From Microcoleaceae cyanobacterium UBA9251 (GTDB lineage: Bacteria; Cyanobacteriota; Cyanobacteriia; Cyanobacteriales; Microcoleaceae), in assembly GCA_003542015.1 (NCBI GenBank), contig DPLL01000317.1, forward strand, positions 1-5,728: a DNA stretch of 5,728 bases. Reading direction: 5' to 3'. A model generated the notes under the pieces. It had not been told where the DNA came from. It searched no databases and saw only the letters and a program-made list of their open reading frames with translations. How positions within the stretch are numbered: the stretch's first letter is position 1; every line of letters begins with the position of its first letter. The translations under genes and the position numbers were made by a program. This document shows positions 4,513 to 5,728 of the stretch, piece by piece.

Positions 4513-5523
4513 CTATGGCGCTTCTATCTTAGCAGCATCTTCAACCACAGGATGAATTAAAGCCGATCGCAAACCTTGACGAATTTCCGCATTCAAATAC
4601 CTGCGCTGCAAAATCTGCCATTTTCCCCAAGCTGCGTAGCGATTTTCTGCCAACAAACCAGCCAATATCGGCAACTCTTTTTGCAGATCGCACTCCACAA
4701 AATCCGTCAAAAATTCCCCTAAAACTTCACTGTCTTGAATTTCGCCCAAACATTCTTGAATAGCTTTCACATCCTCTACATAAACTTCATAAGTCTCGCC
4801 GTAAAATTCTCCAAACAGATTCATCAAATACCGAACTCGCTTAGCTTGCTTCCGCAAATCGTGCAGAATTGTCCCCTCGGCGGCCAACTTTTCCTCGACA
4901 GCCTCAGCATTCAAATCATCACAAACTTTAACTTTACCATCCAGATATTCCGTACCCAGCAGCCAAGCCGGATGTAGGAAAAACTCGCTGACTTGAGGTA
5001 ACAGTAAATCTGGCAAAACCTCAGCAATTGGCAAATTCGATATCGCCCGAAACTGCGGTTCTTCCAACCAATCCTCGATCGACCTTTTCAGCAATTGGTA
5101 ACTTTTGTGTTCCAAAACCGCCCTCACCCCTTTCAAAGCGCGGCGTCGCTGTTTGAGCAAAGTCAACAAAACTTGATCTAAAACTTCCTGTTCTTCGGCA
5201 GGCAAATTCGGGTAATATTGGTTTTGGAGACTGTCGAGCATCACATCCAAATCTCTGAGAGTTCCCAGTATCCGTCCAACTTTACCAATTTTGTGTTCCT
5301 GGGCCTGTTTTGGCAAATCTAAAACTGGAGCAAAACCAGTCACAGCCGATCGCAAACGCCGCATTCCCACTCGCATTTGGTGAAGTTCTTCCGCATCTTT
5401 GTCTTTGAGAACTTCAGCTTCGTGGGCTAGAGTTTTGCGGAAATATTTCTCGATGGCGTCAGCAGCCGCGTCTCCGAGAGTCTTAACTTGAGTTTTAACT
5501 TTGACTGATGTTTTTAGGTTCAT
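4513..5523 (-). CDS. CHAD domain-containing protein
   Basis: A 336-residue, helix-rich basic protein from the ATG at 5523-5521. A TTG at 5571-5569 in the same frame would give 352 residues, but neither start has a clear Shine-Dalgarno sequence, so the ATG is preferred. CHAD domains are two four-helix bundles with a basic central groove, and both signature helices are visible: HQMRVGMRRLRS with His48, Arg51, Arg55, Arg56 and Arg58, followed by LRDLDVML (about 89-96); and HDLRKQAKRVRYL with His221, Arg224, Lys225, Lys228, Arg229 and Arg231, followed by LGEIQDSEVL (about 259-268). Family knowledge: these residues bind inorganic polyphosphate, and some CHAD proteins associate with polyphosphate granules. 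There is no CYTH phosphatase domain fused or adjacent, so a binding rather than an enzymatic role is inferred. The gene is transcribed towards the toxin gene with its own leader. Confidence 0.88.
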   Translation of the reverse strand: MNLKTSVKVKTQVKTLGDAAADAIEKYFRKTLAHEAEVLKDKDAEELHQMRVGMRRLRSAVTGFAPVLDLPKQAQEHKIGKVGRILGTLRDLDVMLDSLQNQYYPNLPAEEQEVLDQVLLTLLKQRRRALKGVRAVLEHKSYQLLKRSIEDWLEEPQFRAISNLPIAEVLPDLLLPQVSEFFLHPAWLLGTEYLDGKVKVCDDLNAEAVEEKLAAEGTILHDLRKQAKRVRYLMNLFGEFYGETYEVYVEDVKAIQECLGEIQDSEVLGEFLTDFVECDLQKELPILAGLLAENRYAAWGKWQILQRRYLNAEIRQGLRSALIHPVVEDAAKIEAP

Positions 5524-5571
5524 GGCTGGTGTAGATGTCAAATCCCCGATCGACTTTAATTTTGATTTCAA

Positions 5572-5728
5572 GGCTTTTCTAATAAGGGGTTACATCCTAG
5601 CACACACTTTTAATTTATGAACCGCACCAGTAATAAATCTTAATCTAAAGTGCTTGACAATTTATCCAAAATAGGCATTGACAGTCCTGGATGCACTCCA
5701 ATCAAATAAACCGGGTTTTTTACCGAAT
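5572..5728. other. Upstream region of the CHAD gene, to the window edge
   Basis: No open frame or RNA gene is visible. The end holds AAACCGGGTTTTTT (5708-5721), a compact imperfect palindrome followed by T, similar in style to the hairpin arms at 1503-1531. It may be part of a terminator for a gene beyond the edge or a dispersed repeat cut by the window. Confidence 0.35.
5594..5602 (-). promoter_or_regulatory. Possible extended -10 element of the CHAD gene
   Basis: Read on the minus strand, TGCTAGGAT (5602 to 5594) resembles an extended -10 box about 70 bases before the ATG at 5523. No good -35 is found at the usual distance. A separate TTGTCA (5660-5655) lacks a matching -10. If the -10 is real, transcription would start near 5588, upstream of both possible start codons. 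Confidence 0.25.

Noticed and set aside
4735..4977. Plus-strand frame inside the CHAD gene
   Set aside because: Antisense shadow of a strongly supported CHAD coding sequence.

Overview
The window looks like chromosomal DNA of a filamentous, Oscillatoriales-like cyanobacterium. Three things point there. Intact HIP1 octamers (GCGATCGC) occur at 2861, 3335 and 3613. A long heptanucleotide (GGGCATA) array lies at 2485-2617. The protein types fit as well: a cyanobacterial-style exosortase with a PEP-CTERM protein, a CHAD protein and a 2TM protein. The genus cannot be fixed from the sequence alone.

Left part (1-757). An open frame running in from the left edge probably encodes the C-terminus of an unidentified protein, ending at 148. 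No gene is supported between 148 and 758. That stretch holds a 194-bp non-coding element with near-perfect terminal inverted repeats (313-506), which looks like a MITE, and then a credible promoter (671-699) preceded by a helically phased direct repeat.

Surface-protein sorting part (758-2430). A PEP-CTERM protein gene (758-1435) is followed by a strong hairpin terminator, an extended -10 promoter and an exosortase gene (1594-2430). The two are separate transcription units that appear to form a substrate/enzyme pair. The substrate would be exported by Sec, held in the membrane by its C-terminal PEP motif, hydrophobic helix and basic tail, and then cleaved by the exosortase. The PEP-CTERM reading frame carries a TGA at codon 12, inside the signal peptide, while the rest of the gene looks intact. 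This is the most striking point in the window: a recent nonsense mutation, a sequencing error, or recoding.

Middle part (2431-3704). The heptamer array separates the exosortase from a small 2TM-domain membrane protein (2792-3289). Then comes a very short protein with a ParB/sulfiredoxin-like DGRHR motif (3353-3547), and an intergenic stretch with a palindrome and HIP1-type repeats.

Right part (3705-5728). A two-gene toxin-antitoxin operon (AbrB/MazE-like antitoxin and PIN-domain RNase toxin, overlapping by one base) has its own extended -10 promoter. It converges on a CHAD-domain protein encoded on the minus strand (4513-5523). A 12-bp hairpin lies between the two convergent genes. The last 150 bases are the upstream region of the CHAD gene.
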